From the NCBI GenBank assembly GCA_002496725.1, contig DALI01000049.1:7753-71752 (forward strand): 64,000 nucleotides of DNA. Direction: 5' to 3'. The notes beneath the pieces are model-generated. The model searched no databases. It was not told where the DNA came from and was given only the letters and a program-made list of their open reading frames with translations. Source of the stretch: Euryarchaeota archaeon UBA181 (GTDB taxonomy: Archaea > Thermoplasmatota > Poseidoniia > Poseidoniales > Thalassarchaeaceae). Made by a program: the position numbers and the translations under genes. The first letter of the stretch is position 1; every line of letters starts with the position of its first letter. This document shows, one piece after another, positions 36,554 to 45,850 of this stretch.

Positions 36554-37348
36554 TCAACCTAGTATTTTGGTGCCTATGGTGGTCCCACTATCTATTAGCT
36601 GGCTTATTCTGTCCGGATGATTCCCATTGATGAACCAAACCTCTTCAATATCAGTGGATATTGCCGATGCTCTCGAGGCCTTCAGAACTATTCCCCCTGT
36701 CACATCCTGTTCCGCATTATGCATTGTTTCGACGAATTCCCCCTCCTTCCATGTTTCCAATAATCTTGATCCTTTCATATCAGGGGGCCTATCCAACATG
36801 CCATCAGCATCTCCAAGAAGAAAAATACAGTGTGTAACGGAGGGTACTTCTAGGGAAATCCTAGCCATCAGATCATCACCTGATAGAATTCCGAATTCAT
36901 TATCTCCCGGGACGCTAACTACGTCTCCGAAGGTTATCGGTACTATCTCACTTGGAATATTTTCAAAAATTCCGATGTCACCCTCAAATCCCTCTCCAGT
37001 TCCTGTAGCCCATTCAGAAGGTGGAAAAACCCTGCTATTGACTCCCTGTCTCCTCAATGAGCTAGTCACAAATTCACAGAGCTCAACCATATCACTTCTT
37101 ACTTCCCCTACAGCTTCACGTTGTTGAACAGATATCTCAGGTCTCAACCCCCCGGATAGTGACCATTTCTTGGCTAGAAGATGTCCAAATGATCCAGCTC
37201 CATGTACTATGATGACCGAGTGTCCATTCGAAATTAGTTTCGAAACTTCTTTGCTAATGGCGTCTATTATGTCAATTTTTGGAGTCTTAAATAACGACTT
37301 ATCAGTGATTAAACCCCCGCCTAACTTGACTACAATCCTCGCCGCCAT
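36554..37348 (-). CDS. ipk: Isopentenyl phosphate kinase
   Basis: Phosphorylates isopentenyl phosphate to IPP, the last step of the archaeal mevalonate route. Amino-acid-kinase fold. VVKLGGGLITDK holds the nucleotide-binding Lys and Gly loop, and IVHGAGSFGHLLAKK carries the conserved histidine used to tell this enzyme from other kinases. GDVV and SGDDLMARIS follow, with LLGDADGML near the C-terminal half. ATG 37348 gives 264 residues; the frame runs further upstream but without similarity. It precedes the Idi/prenyl synthase fusion. Confidence 0.92.
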   Translation of the reverse strand: MAARIVVKLGGGLITDKSLFKTPKIDIIDAISKEVSKLISNGHSVIIVHGAGSFGHLLAKKWSLSGGLRPEISVQQREAVGEVRSDMVELCEFVTSSLRRQGVNSRVFPPSEWATGTGEGFEGDIGIFENIPSEIVPITFGDVVSVPGDNEFGILSGDDLMARISLEVPSVTHCIFLLGDADGMLDRPPDMKGSRLLETWKEGEFVETMHNAEQDVTGGIVLKASRASAISTDIEEVWFINGNHPDRISQLIDSGTTIGTKILG

Positions 37349-37431
37349 GATGTTGCAGAGGCACTGGTTAGATTTGGGTTCTCCTATCAATTAATTGAAA
37401 GGTTCATTTCTATGAGGGTTTTGGAAGTATC

Positions 37432-37761
37432 ATGGGCGAAGCCGGTGAGATTGAAATCTTCCAAAGATGGCTACAATCAAAACTTGCAGCTTCTGAGCAT
37501 ATAGAAGATCCTTCAGAGAGGGATAGGAGGAGGCTTCACATTGAATCAGCCATCTCGGAGACTATTTTTTTCAGAGAATCGCTCGAGAAACTAGAGTCAT
37601 TGGAGTCACCAGCTCCTTTCATTGAGAGGAGCACAGCAGTTAGGGCCTTGGAAAAATCCCCTCAAGCTGTTTCAACCAAGGATGGTAAGAACTGCATCAA
37701 GTGCTCCTCGGAGTTAGCCTCAGACCTAGACTTCTGTCCATCTTGTGGAGAAGAGAATTAA
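37432..37761 (+). CDS. Small protein with C-terminal zinc ribbon
   Basis: 109 residues: about 70 residues of charged helix, a short linker, then CIKC and CPSC separated by 12 residues, a rubredoxin-type zinc ribbon at the very C-terminus. Such proteins are common in archaea and usually bind nucleic acids or proteins, but no family is recognised. It diverges from ipk and meets kptA with no gap. Confidence 0.6.
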   Translation: MGEAGEIEIFQRWLQSKLAASEHIEDPSERDRRRLHIESAISETIFFRESLEKLESLESPAPFIERSTAVRALEKSPQAVSTKDGKNCIKCSSELASDLDFCPSCGEEN

Positions 37762-38451
37762 TCACTCTTCTTCATCCCACTTGGCTCTAGCCAATTCGAA
37801 CTCGGGATTATCTTCTGGTAGAATACTCAAGTATTCCCCTGCAACAGAATCTGCTAAGTAAACCGTTACACCAGCATGCCAAACTGTATCTCCCGATGCT
37901 ACCATTGATGCAGTATCGACCTCTAGAATTGTCGGTCTGCTATGATGAACCTTTCCAGCTTCTGCGGCTGATCTGACTGTAGCAGAAAGATGTACATGTG
38001 ACCTTCCGCTTGGTGAAATTCCAACTTCTAGGAGATTCTCAGCCTCATCGGGAGAGCAAGGATAGAAAAGCGAAGGTGGAATATTATCCGTGGGAAGGTC
38101 TAGCTCGATCTCTAGGCTATGCCCGTATGTGGCCCTAATCATATTTCCTCTGACCTCATATCTTCCTTTGGGATCGGTTTCCGATATTGCCCTAAAGTGA
38201 TGAGGCCTCAACCAGTGATATCTTCTTTCATTAGACTTCTTGAATTGCCTGATTATGTCTTTGATGTCTATCCAACCATTGATGTCCATTTCCAAATCAA
38301 ACTTCTCTGGAGCGTGTCTGAGAACCAGAGCAAGTCTTCTTGCAATAGAGTCTCTTTCATTACCTCTCATAATGAATTTTCCTTCTGAATTGCATGCTGG
38401 ACATAGGTCATCATCTGAGAAATATCCATGTGTTTCGCACTCTCTAATCAT
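37762..38451 (-). CDS. kptA: RNA 2'-phosphotransferase
   Basis: Transfers the splice-junction 2'-phosphate of RNA to NAD. The KptA/Tpt1 core is visible: LALVLRHAPEKFDLEMDINGW, YHWLRPHHFRAISETDPKGRYE (catalytic Arg-His region), and ISPSGRSHVHLSATVRSA. An N-terminal zinc ribbon (CETHG with CPAC) is the archaeal form. About 229 residues from ATG 38451. Role in tRNA repair or ADP-ribose metabolism in archaea is not settled. Confidence 0.9.
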   Translation of the reverse strand: MIRECETHGYFSDDDLCPACNSEGKFIMRGNERDSIARRLALVLRHAPEKFDLEMDINGWIDIKDIIRQFKKSNERRYHWLRPHHFRAISETDPKGRYEVRGNMIRATYGHSLEIELDLPTDNIPPSLFYPCSPDEAENLLEVGISPSGRSHVHLSATVRSAAEAGKVHHSRPTILEVDTASMVASGDTVWHAGVTVYLADSVAGEYLSILPEDNPEFELARAKWDEEE

Positions 38452-38555
38452 ATTATCATCCCGGCCAGTTGCAGCCTTCACATGAACCTCTCGGTTGATG
38501 ACTTTCTATTGTATCATCCACCAAGTGTTATTTTCCTCCATCTCTCCCGAGGCTC

Positions 38556-39686
38556 GTGAGAGCAGTAATTGTAGATTGGATGAGAAGCCCGTTTCATCGT
38601 GCACACAAGGGAAACTTGTCAGCGATCCGCCCTGATGAAATGCTAGGGCAAGTAACTAAGTCACTTCTTACAAGGAATAGTATCAATCCCAAAGATATTG
38701 ATGATATAATCGTAGGTTGCGCCTATCCCGAGGGAGAGCAGGGATACAATATCGGTAGATTAACGGCTTTCCTGGGCAATATTCCTTCAGATGTTCCAGG
38801 GATGACAATCAATAGGCTATGTGGCTCCTCAATGCAGGCCATATTAGTTGCCGCCTCAAACATAGAGTCTGGATGGGGAGAATGCTTTCTTTGTGCTGGT
38901 ATCGAATCTATGAGTAGGGTGAAGAGAAGGGGTTTCAACTGGAGTCCTCACCCAATCTTGAAGGACGAATTTCCTGAAGCATACATAAACATGGGAATAA
39001 CCGCTGAGAATGTTGCAGATTCCTGGGGAATATCTAGGATATCTCAAGAGCAATTCGCACTCGATTCTCACATGAAATCAATTTATGCCAGGGATAATGG
39101 AAATTTTGATGATGAGATATGCCCAATAAATACCGATGGAGGAGTCATCAGTGAAGATGGCTGTATCAGAGAAACTAGCCTAGAATCAATGTCTAAATTG
39201 AGTCCTGTTTTCCGAGAAAATGGATCTGTCACTGCCGCCACTTCTTCCCCTCTTACGGATGGAGCAGTTTGTATGATCGTTTGTAGCTCGGAATTCGCCG
39301 AGATTAATGGTTTGGAGCCATTAGCCAGAATCGTATCAAGCGCAGTCACTGGTTGCCCCCCAGAAATAATGGGCATAGGCCCGATCAAATCTACTGAGAT
39401 CGCACTTAATAGATCAGGGTGGACCATCGATGACGTCGATGTCTTTGAAATCAACGAAGCTTTCTCTTCACAGAGTCTCGCAGTCATTAATGATCTTTCA
39501 ATCGACTACCAGAAAGTGAATTTAGACGGTGGAGCTATCTCAATTGGCCATCCCTTGGGTGCCTCGGGAGCGAGGATAGTCGGAAAGGCCGCTTCTATAC
39601 TCAGGCGTACTGGTTCCAATAAGGCCCTAGCTACTATGTGCATAGGAGGGGGAATGGGTATTTCCATCACTTTAGAGAGCATCTAG
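38556..39686 (+). CDS. Thiolase, acetyl-CoA acyltransferase type
   Basis: Acyl-CoA thiolase of the FadA-like group. Cys89 in NRLCGSSMQA, the NEAF motif, GHPLGASGARI and CIGGGMG are the four conserved active-site blocks. 376 residues; GTG start. Most thiolases of this type act in beta-oxidation or ketoacid metabolism; the closeness to isoprenoid genes would also allow an acetoacetyl-CoA-forming role, but HMG-CoA synthase and its DUF35 partner are not visible. The stop overlaps the next gene on the opposite strand by four bases. Confidence 0.88.
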   Translation: MRAVIVDWMRSPFHRAHKGNLSAIRPDEMLGQVTKSLLTRNSINPKDIDDIIVGCAYPEGEQGYNIGRLTAFLGNIPSDVPGMTINRLCGSSMQAILVAASNIESGWGECFLCAGIESMSRVKRRGFNWSPHPILKDEFPEAYINMGITAENVADSWGISRISQEQFALDSHMKSIYARDNGNFDDEICPINTDGGVISEDGCIRETSLESMSKLSPVFRENGSVTAATSSPLTDGAVCMIVCSSEFAEINGLEPLARIVSSAVTGCPPEIMGIGPIKSTEIALNRSGWTIDDVDVFEINEAFSSQSLAVINDLSIDYQKVNLDGGAISIGHPLGASGARIVGKAASILRRTGSNKALATMCIGGGMGISITLESI

Positions 39687-40204
39687 GGTACTAGCTTCCC
39701 ATTGCATTCAGGACAAATATCATTCTTAGTTAGAAGTGATGGGATTACTGCAAGTACACTAGAGCAATGAGGACATGCGGCAATAACTTCCTCATTTTCC
39801 AAATTTATTGGATTTATAGAATTTTTTCCTTCGAACCAAGATACGTATGTCGTGTTATTCAATGATGCAATTCTTCTAAATGAGGTGATCCCCAACATGG
39901 CGTACAACGCCCCGACAATTATTGAGGGACCCGTCAAAATCAGCAAAATTCCTTCGATGACGAAGCATAACCCAAGTGACCCGAGCGATATCGAGCATAC
40001 AAAAATACCCGGACTCTTGCGAAGCCTCAGAAGTATGGCGCCCAAAAACGATAACGGTAGGGAGATAATGGCAAAAATCATCGGAAAAATGTAAAAAATT
40101 GATTTATCATATGGTAGGCTAAAAATCGCTACGAACTGCACAATTGCCAGTATTACGATTAGAAAAGATATGTGCCGAGTGACGGATTCCATGCCCCGAC
40201 TCAT
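39683..40204 (-). CDS. Four-helix membrane protein with C-terminal zinc ribbon
   Basis: About 173 residues. Four hydrophobic helices (FLIVILAIVQFVAIF, YIFPMIFAIISLPLSFLGAILL, FVCSISLGSLGLCFVIEGILLI, IIVGALYAMLGI) are followed by a soluble tail with CPHC and CPECNG, a zinc ribbon. ATG 40204 was chosen; 40237 or 40192 are possible. Function unknown. Confidence 0.6.
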   Translation of the reverse strand: MSRGMESVTRHISFLIVILAIVQFVAIFSLPYDKSIFYIFPMIFAIISLPLSFLGAILLRLRKSPGIFVCSISLGSLGLCFVIEGILLILTGPSIIVGALYAMLGITSFRRIASLNNTTYVSWFEGKNSINPINLENEEVIAACPHCSSVLAVIPSLLTKNDICPECNGKLVP

Positions 40205-40260
40205 GATTTCAGACCTCCACGGGAGCGACGCACTCATGAATCACTCGGCAATCGCATGTC

Positions 40261-41448
40261 ATGGACGGGGACACCGGCGTAAGCCAGCATAGCCATTCCC
40301 TATCCGGTAGAAGCATCCTTCTTGCTGTATCTGGGGGCATTGCCGCGGTTGAGTCAGTAAGACTCTGTCGGGAATTGAGGAGGCATGGAGCCACAGTCTC
40401 TCCAATGATGACAAAGGAAGCAACAAAGATACTCTCTCCATTGGCACTTTCGTGGGGTTCTGGTACTGAGGTAATCTCCACTTGGGAGTCATCTATGGCC
40501 CAACTTGACAAATATGACGCCATTGTTGTTGCCCCCGCTACGAGGAACACCATTGCTAAGCACTTGAATGGAATAATGGACTCTCCATTGATGATGGCTC
40601 TATCTGCGGCCAGAGGAAGTAAAACTCCTCTGGTTTTTGTTCCATCAATGCACTCCGATTTATTTGACGATCCAGTAACTGGAGATTTGCTATCATCATT
40701 AGAGGATGAAGGCTCTGAAGTAATTTTTGATGATGAGGAAGAAGGGAAAAGAAAACAGCCAGATCCAGTTGAGATAGTAGCTCAGATATGTCACATTGTT
40801 AATTCCAGACTTCCGAACAGAAGAATCGTGGCAATCACACTAGGTGCTAATTCAGCTCCAATAGATGACATTAGGAGCGTTACAAATACATCCTCAGGCC
40901 TTACAGGGTGGACTATTTCCGAACACCTCCATAGAATGGGGCATAAAGTGACTTGTATAGCGGGAAACACAACAAAAAATCCTAACTTTATTTTACCTGA
41001 TATTAGACGTGCGTTCGACCCACAGAAGATGCTTGATCAGGCACTTAAAGTTGCCACAGAACTTTCACCTGACACATGGATTTTCTGTGCTGCTGTTTTA
41101 GACTACATACCTGAGTACGTCTCCGGGAAAATACCCAGTTCCCAAGACGAACTCTCCGTAAAATTCCTGCCCACACAGAAACACATCCCATTGATTCTAG
41201 AGAAAACTGGAGAATGCTATTCTATAGGTTTCAAATTAGAGAGCTCAGTCGAAATTCAGCAATTAATAGATAATGCTTCATCACAGGTTGATAGATATTC
41301 AATGAATGCAGTATTCGCAAATAGACTCGAAGATATGGCGAATGAGAACTCTTCACGTGCATGGTTAATAGAATCCGACGGCAATACTCGGGAAATTCCA
41401 GATCTGACTTCTCTGTGTGAGAATATTGAGGCATTAATGGCCAGTTAA
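40261..41448 (+). CDS. coaBC: Bifunctional phosphopantothenoylcysteine decarboxylase/synthetase
   Basis: Makes 4'-phosphopantetheine in CoA synthesis. The N-terminal flavin-containing CoaC domain has LLAVSGGIAAVESVRL and PATRNTIAKHLNGIMDSP (substrate-binding Asn and Gly region), with PSMHSDLFDDP near the flavin cysteine region. The C-terminal CoaB domain has AITLGANSAPIDDIRSVTN and AAVLDYIP. 395 residues, normal for a fused Dfp. It is close to the thiolase, but any joint role is unproven. Confidence 0.92.
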   Translation: MDGDTGVSQHSHSLSGRSILLAVSGGIAAVESVRLCRELRRHGATVSPMMTKEATKILSPLALSWGSGTEVISTWESSMAQLDKYDAIVVAPATRNTIAKHLNGIMDSPLMMALSAARGSKTPLVFVPSMHSDLFDDPVTGDLLSSLEDEGSEVIFDDEEEGKRKQPDPVEIVAQICHIVNSRLPNRRIVAITLGANSAPIDDIRSVTNTSSGLTGWTISEHLHRMGHKVTCIAGNTTKNPNFILPDIRRAFDPQKMLDQALKVATELSPDTWIFCAAVLDYIPEYVSGKIPSSQDELSVKFLPTQKHIPLILEKTGECYSIGFKLESSVEIQQLIDNASSQVDRYSMNAVFANRLEDMANENSSRAWLIESDGNTREIPDLTSLCENIEALMAS

Positions 41449-41496
41449 CGCCCACATGATACGAATTATTCAAACCGTCCCCGTACACGGAGTTAC

Positions 41497-43017
41497 ATGG
41501 GCGCCCCTAGGAAGGCCAAGAGGGGCATTCCCCCGAAGTCAGAATTCAACTCATGGTACCCTTCAATAATCGAGATAGCAGATTTGGTCGATAAGAGATA
41601 CCCAATCAAGGGCATGGATGTATGGAAGCCCTATGGGCTTAGGGCGATGTCACTCATTGACGGCCTTACTAGGAATCAGATGTCTATGACAAACCACCAT
41701 GAACACAGATTTCCCCTATTGGTCCCTGAAAATCTACTGGATAAGGAAAACAAACTAGTCTCGAGGCTAAAGGCCGCAAGAGAGGCCGGCGTTGATCCCT
41801 CCGAGCTAAGGATGGATGATGAAGACTCGGGATTCAAGAAAGAGGTATACTGGGTAACACACGGTGGTGAGAACGAGCTCGAATCACCTATGTTCCTGAG
41901 GCCAACATCGGAGACACCGATGTATACCATGTTCTCTCTATGGATTAGAAGTCATACCGATCTTCCACTCAAGACATTCCAGATTGTTAATACATTCCGA
42001 TATGAGACAAAGCAAACTAGGTCCTTCATCAGAGTTAGAGAGATACACTTCTTCGAGGCTCATACTGTACATGCAGATGAAGAGGGCGCCACAGAGCAAA
42101 TCTCTGAAGATGCATCAATGGTCCAAAATATACTGAGTGACCTTTGCCTTCCAAGTTTAGTCTCCAAGAGGCCTGTTTGGGATACATTTCCAGGGGCTTG
42201 GTATACTATGGCCGCAGATGTGGTTATGCCAAATGGGAGAACATTGCAAGTAGCCACATATCACCATTACAGGGATCAGTGGGCAAGGTCCTTTGATTTG
42301 AATTATGAAGATCATAATGGTGAGACTCAATTTTGTCATCAAACGACCTTTGGAATGTCCGAGAGACTACTGGGCTCAGTTGTCGGAATGCATGGGGACG
42401 ATCAAGGACTCATCATGCCCCCCTCAATTGCACCCCACCAAGTAGTCCTCCTGCCAATAGCTGCGCATGTCAGAGACGACGTCATTACTGAGATCGAGAC
42501 TCTTTCCGATAAGCTATCTAATCATGGAATTAGAACCTTTGTCGACGATCGGGATGTCAGGCCGGGAGTTAAGCACTATGACTGGGAGATCAAGGGTGCC
42601 CCAATAAGGTTAGAACTTGGCCCCAGGGATATCGATGCAGGCAAATGCATCATTACCGAGAGAACTGGGAAGAAGTATGAAACTCCCCTATCTAATATTG
42701 AGGAATCCATCATTAACGCTCTAGATTCTGTGGCTAGTGAACTAAAGATAAGGGCGAATGAGAACTTTTCAAATCATGTAAGGCCGTTACCAGAAATTAT
42801 CAAAACTGATGATGGCTATGAGTTCGAATCTCCATTGGAAGACGGTATTGTGTACTCATTCCCCTTTTGTGGTAATGATTCTGATGCAGAGATATTGGAA
42901 AAGCTCTCAGGTCTCACAATGTTAGGTGAATGTGTAGAAGAATATTCAGAAATAAGAAATTGCGTAATTACAGGTACGGGGACAACAAAAATGCAACATC
43001 TTGCAAGGATGTATTAG
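41497..43017 (+). CDS. proS: Prolyl-tRNA synthetase (archaeal/eukaryotic type)
   Basis: Class II synthetase, group without the bacterial insertion. LRPTSETPMYTMF, NTFRYETKQTRSFIRVREIHFFEAHT (motif 2) and the motif 3 region GVVGMHGDDQG with EIKGAPIRLELGPRD in the anticodon domain are recognisable. 506 residues. The C-terminus ends in a short Tyr-containing tail, KMQHLARMY, as in archaeal ProRS. It overlaps the convergent membrane gene by four bases. Confidence 0.95.
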   Translation: MGAPRKAKRGIPPKSEFNSWYPSIIEIADLVDKRYPIKGMDVWKPYGLRAMSLIDGLTRNQMSMTNHHEHRFPLLVPENLLDKENKLVSRLKAAREAGVDPSELRMDDEDSGFKKEVYWVTHGGENELESPMFLRPTSETPMYTMFSLWIRSHTDLPLKTFQIVNTFRYETKQTRSFIRVREIHFFEAHTVHADEEGATEQISEDASMVQNILSDLCLPSLVSKRPVWDTFPGAWYTMAADVVMPNGRTLQVATYHHYRDQWARSFDLNYEDHNGETQFCHQTTFGMSERLLGSVVGMHGDDQGLIMPPSIAPHQVVLLPIAAHVRDDVITEIETLSDKLSNHGIRTFVDDRDVRPGVKHYDWEIKGAPIRLELGPRDIDAGKCIITERTGKKYETPLSNIEESIINALDSVASELKIRANENFSNHVRPLPEIIKTDDGYEFESPLEDGIVYSFPFCGNDSDAEILEKLSGLTMLGECVEEYSEIRNCVITGTGTTKMQHLARMY

Positions 43018-43889
43018 ACTCTTTTTCTTGCTGAAATTATCATCATTAAGGCGAATAGCATCATCAATGCACCATCTAATATCTCACCATTGCCCGATTC
43101 ACCCCATGCCTCATTACTACCTAAATCAGAGTACTCAGACCAAATTAGCCGAGTATTGTCTTCGCAATAATTCCCTTCATCCGATGCTGTTGTTAGAGTC
43201 GTAATAATGTCTCCAGAGCCATTAGAATATGCTACTGGTAAACCATCTTCATACAGTGTTGAAAGATATGAGTAAGGCAGAGTGTCTATGATCCAGTTCT
43301 TTGAATTAATTCTTGCTGTTTCCGATGAGATCCACGACGAGTTTGCAAATTCAACTACTTCGCTGGATCCATTTTGTGAGATCCTCCATTCTAATGTGTA
43401 TTCCGAGTAATTGTTCAAGCCATGCATACTCCAAACTACAATCAGGGTACCGTTGTTAATTTGACTTGTAGAACTCATTTCCAACTCCTGAATTTTCTCC
43501 TCTTCTTCACACAATGGTAACACAGTACCTAATCCGAATGCAACATTGTAACTAGAGACTATTAGGAAGAAAAGCATTACTAAGGGTATGAAAAACCTCC
43601 TTCTGGGAATCTTTTCCATCTCATTATCCGAACCTCTGGCGCTATCAATACTGACGGGAATTTCAACACCTCCATTTCCGTTAGGATATAGGAGTCCTCC
43701 CTCAGGGGGGGTAACCGGTGGATCTACGCCCATTTCTTCTAACGCATCCCTGCCATAGATTCTTTCCGCCATGGAATATAGTTCAGTATCACCACTAATT
43801 TCCGATGGATGGATGGACCCATCTAGGACTCCCTTAATTTTCTCTGAGGCATCCATGCCACGCGGTTCAATGGATACTTCATGAATCAA
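43014..43889 (-). CDS. Two-helix membrane protein with soluble outer domain
   Basis: 291 residues: about 98 residues of soluble, charged N-terminus, a helix (FFIPLVMLFFLIVSSYNVAFG), about 140 residues of Asn/Ser/Tyr-rich exported domain (several NGS/NSS and NNY sites suited to N-glycosylation), a second helix (LMMLFALMMIIS) and a basic end. No family recognised. It lies between proS and the transketolase pair. Confidence 0.6.
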   Translation of the reverse strand: MIHEVSIEPRGMDASEKIKGVLDGSIHPSEISGDTELYSMAERIYGRDALEEMGVDPPVTPPEGGLLYPNGNGGVEIPVSIDSARGSDNEMEKIPRRRFFIPLVMLFFLIVSSYNVAFGLGTVLPLCEEEEKIQELEMSSTSQINNGTLIVVWSMHGLNNYSEYTLEWRISQNGSSEVVEFANSSWISSETARINSKNWIIDTLPYSYLSTLYEDGLPVAYSNGSGDIITTLTTASDEGNYCEDNTRLIWSEYSDLGSNEAWGESGNGEILDGALMMLFALMMIISARKRV

Positions 43890-43918
43890 ACCCCAAACTG
43901 GGAGACTTTAGTCCCGAT

Positions 43919-44860
43919 TCATGACACTAAGGATTCACACGAGTTTACGATGTCCTTGTGTGTCATGCCTAGTGATTCCATAAGTTGCTCAGGTGTGCCA
44001 CTTTCACCAAATCTATCAGATACTCCAATCATTCGCATCGGCGTGTCCCCCCTTGATGAGAGATGCTCGGCAACTGCGCTACCTAATCCCCCAATTACTG
44101 AATGATCTTCTGCAGTAACTATCCCCTTGCATGTATCAGCCAACTCATCTATCAGATCCTTATCTAGGGGCTTTAGAGTATGCATATCTACCACTGCGGC
44201 CGAGATTCCTTTCGAGAATAGATATTCGGCCGCTTTGATAGATTCGCTGACCATGACACCACAAGATATGATGGCCACATCTGAACCTTCTCTGAGGATT
44301 GAGCCCTTGCCTATTCTCAACTTCTTGCAACTATCCCCATCATACATTCTCGGCGTCTTGTTCCTAGCTGTCCGGGTATATGATGGATTTTCATGACCCA
44401 ATAGCTGAACTGTCAGCTCCTCTGCTGATAGATCATCACAAGGATGCATCACGGTCATCCCAGGTATAGTTCTGTAAAGTGCTAAATCTTCAATTGATTG
44501 AGCACTACTACCATCCGTACCGGTATGAATTCCTCCATGGCTACCGCATAGGTGTACGACCAAACCCGGCCTAGCAACCCCATTTCTCACTTGTTCGAAT
44601 CCCCTCTCTGTGAAGATAGCAAAAGTACTCGCGAAAGGGATTTTTCCAGATGAGGACATGCCTGCTGCAACTAAAATCATATTTTGCTCAGCAATGCCCA
44701 ATGAAATAGTCCTCTCGGGATGGGCTTCCCTGAATAAGCAGGATTTAGTAGACTTCCCAAGATCAGCTTCCAATACAACCACGCGCTGATCCGCTGCTAG
44801 CCTGAGTAAAGCGGCGCCATAACCATCCCTGGAGGCCCCTCCTGTGGATGGGGCGCTCAT
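43919..44860 (-). CDS. Transketolase, C-terminal subunit
   Basis: Pyrimidine-binding and C-terminal domains of a split transketolase. EADLGKSTKSCLFREAHPERTISLGIAEQNM carries the Pyr-domain motif with the glutamate that activates thiamine diphosphate, and HLCGSHGGIHTGTDGSSAQSIED follows. 313 residues. The ATG overlaps the stop of the N-terminal subunit gene, so the two are coupled and must form the active heterodimer. In archaea this pair usually supplies pentoses. Confidence 0.9.
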   Translation of the reverse strand: MSAPSTGGASRDGYGAALLRLAADQRVVVLEADLGKSTKSCLFREAHPERTISLGIAEQNMILVAAGMSSSGKIPFASTFAIFTERGFEQVRNGVARPGLVVHLCGSHGGIHTGTDGSSAQSIEDLALYRTIPGMTVMHPCDDLSAEELTVQLLGHENPSYTRTARNKTPRMYDGDSCKKLRIGKGSILREGSDVAIISCGVMVSESIKAAEYLFSKGISAAVVDMHTLKPLDKDLIDELADTCKGIVTAEDHSVIGGLGSAVAEHLSSRGDTPMRMIGVSDRFGESGTPEQLMESLGMTHKDIVNSCESLVS

Positions 44861-45666
44861 GACAACTCCTCCAATGCTATTTGCAACTCTTCGTCGTTAG
44901 GGGCCTTGCCATGGAATGATGGATTGTTCTCCATGAAGGATACCCCCTTTCCTTTGGTAGTATGAGCTATTATTGCGGTAGGGCGAGCGGAATTAGACAA
45001 AGACCAATCTATGGAAGATACAATTTCCTCCATATTGTGTCCATCTATTTCTATGACCTCCCATCCGAATGAGGATAGCTTTGCTGCAACATCCCCTACT
45101 TCCATCTGAGTCTCTACGAAATCATCATTCTGAATCCGGTTTCTATCGACAACCAAGTTTAACCTACCTGCAGAGTGAAAATCCGCGGCCATAGCAGCCT
45201 CCCAGAACTGGCCTTCTTGAATCTCCCCATCGCCAACCATTACCCAGATATTCCTATCACTCGAATCCATTCTCGCAGCCAAAGCACAACCCAGTCCAAA
45301 TGACAATCCCATTCCCAAGCTACCCGCAGAGAAATCAACTCCATCAGTCCATTTCATGTCAACGTGACCCTGGCAAACCGAACCCATAGATCTGAAAGAC
45401 ATCATATCCATTTCAGAGATAAACCCCATCTCATAGAGTATTGAGTATATCGCAGGACTAGCATGTCCTTTACTCATTATGAATCGATCCCTGTCTCCCC
45501 AATCTGGATTACTGGTTTCGATTCGTAATCGATTACCATATAGTGCAACTATAATGTCTATTGCCGATAATGACCCACCTGGATGGCCGGCACCTGCTGA
45601 ATGAATCATTTTTACTATGTGCCTGCGGCACTTGAGAGCCAACTCTTCCAATTGAGAATTTGTCAT
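44857..45666 (-). CDS. Transketolase, N-terminal subunit
   Basis: Thiamine-diphosphate-binding half. SAGAGHPGGSLSAIDII is the N-terminal motif, and GDGEIQEGQFWEAAM with NLVVDRNRIQNDD is the GDG-N magnesium/diphosphate-binding motif. About 269 residues from ATG 45666; GTG 45693 would add nine. Overlaps the C-terminal subunit by four bases. Confidence 0.9.
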   Translation of the reverse strand: MTNSQLEELALKCRRHIVKMIHSAGAGHPGGSLSAIDIIVALYGNRLRIETSNPDWGDRDRFIMSKGHASPAIYSILYEMGFISEMDMMSFRSMGSVCQGHVDMKWTDGVDFSAGSLGMGLSFGLGCALAARMDSSDRNIWVMVGDGEIQEGQFWEAAMAADFHSAGRLNLVVDRNRIQNDDFVETQMEVGDVAAKLSSFGWEVIEIDGHNMEEIVSSIDWSLSNSARPTAIIAHTTKGKGVSFMENNPSFHGKAPNDEELQIALEELS

Positions 45667-45850
45667 CTCTATCGACGGGGCCGTTGAATTCACGACACTC
45701 CTAGAAAATCTAACTAATGATGCTTTCCGGAGATGTGACTTGTGAGCATAGACGAATTCTTATGATGTCGATGCCGGACCAACAATCGTTAGAATGGCAG
45801 TCGAGGCGATTTCATTTTCAGATTCGCGATGGAGGAGCAGGCTTTCTTCC

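Noticed and set aside
43014..43100. Possible archaeosortase substrate tail on the membrane protein
   Set aside because: It has a final helix and basic end but no PGF-like motif before the helix.
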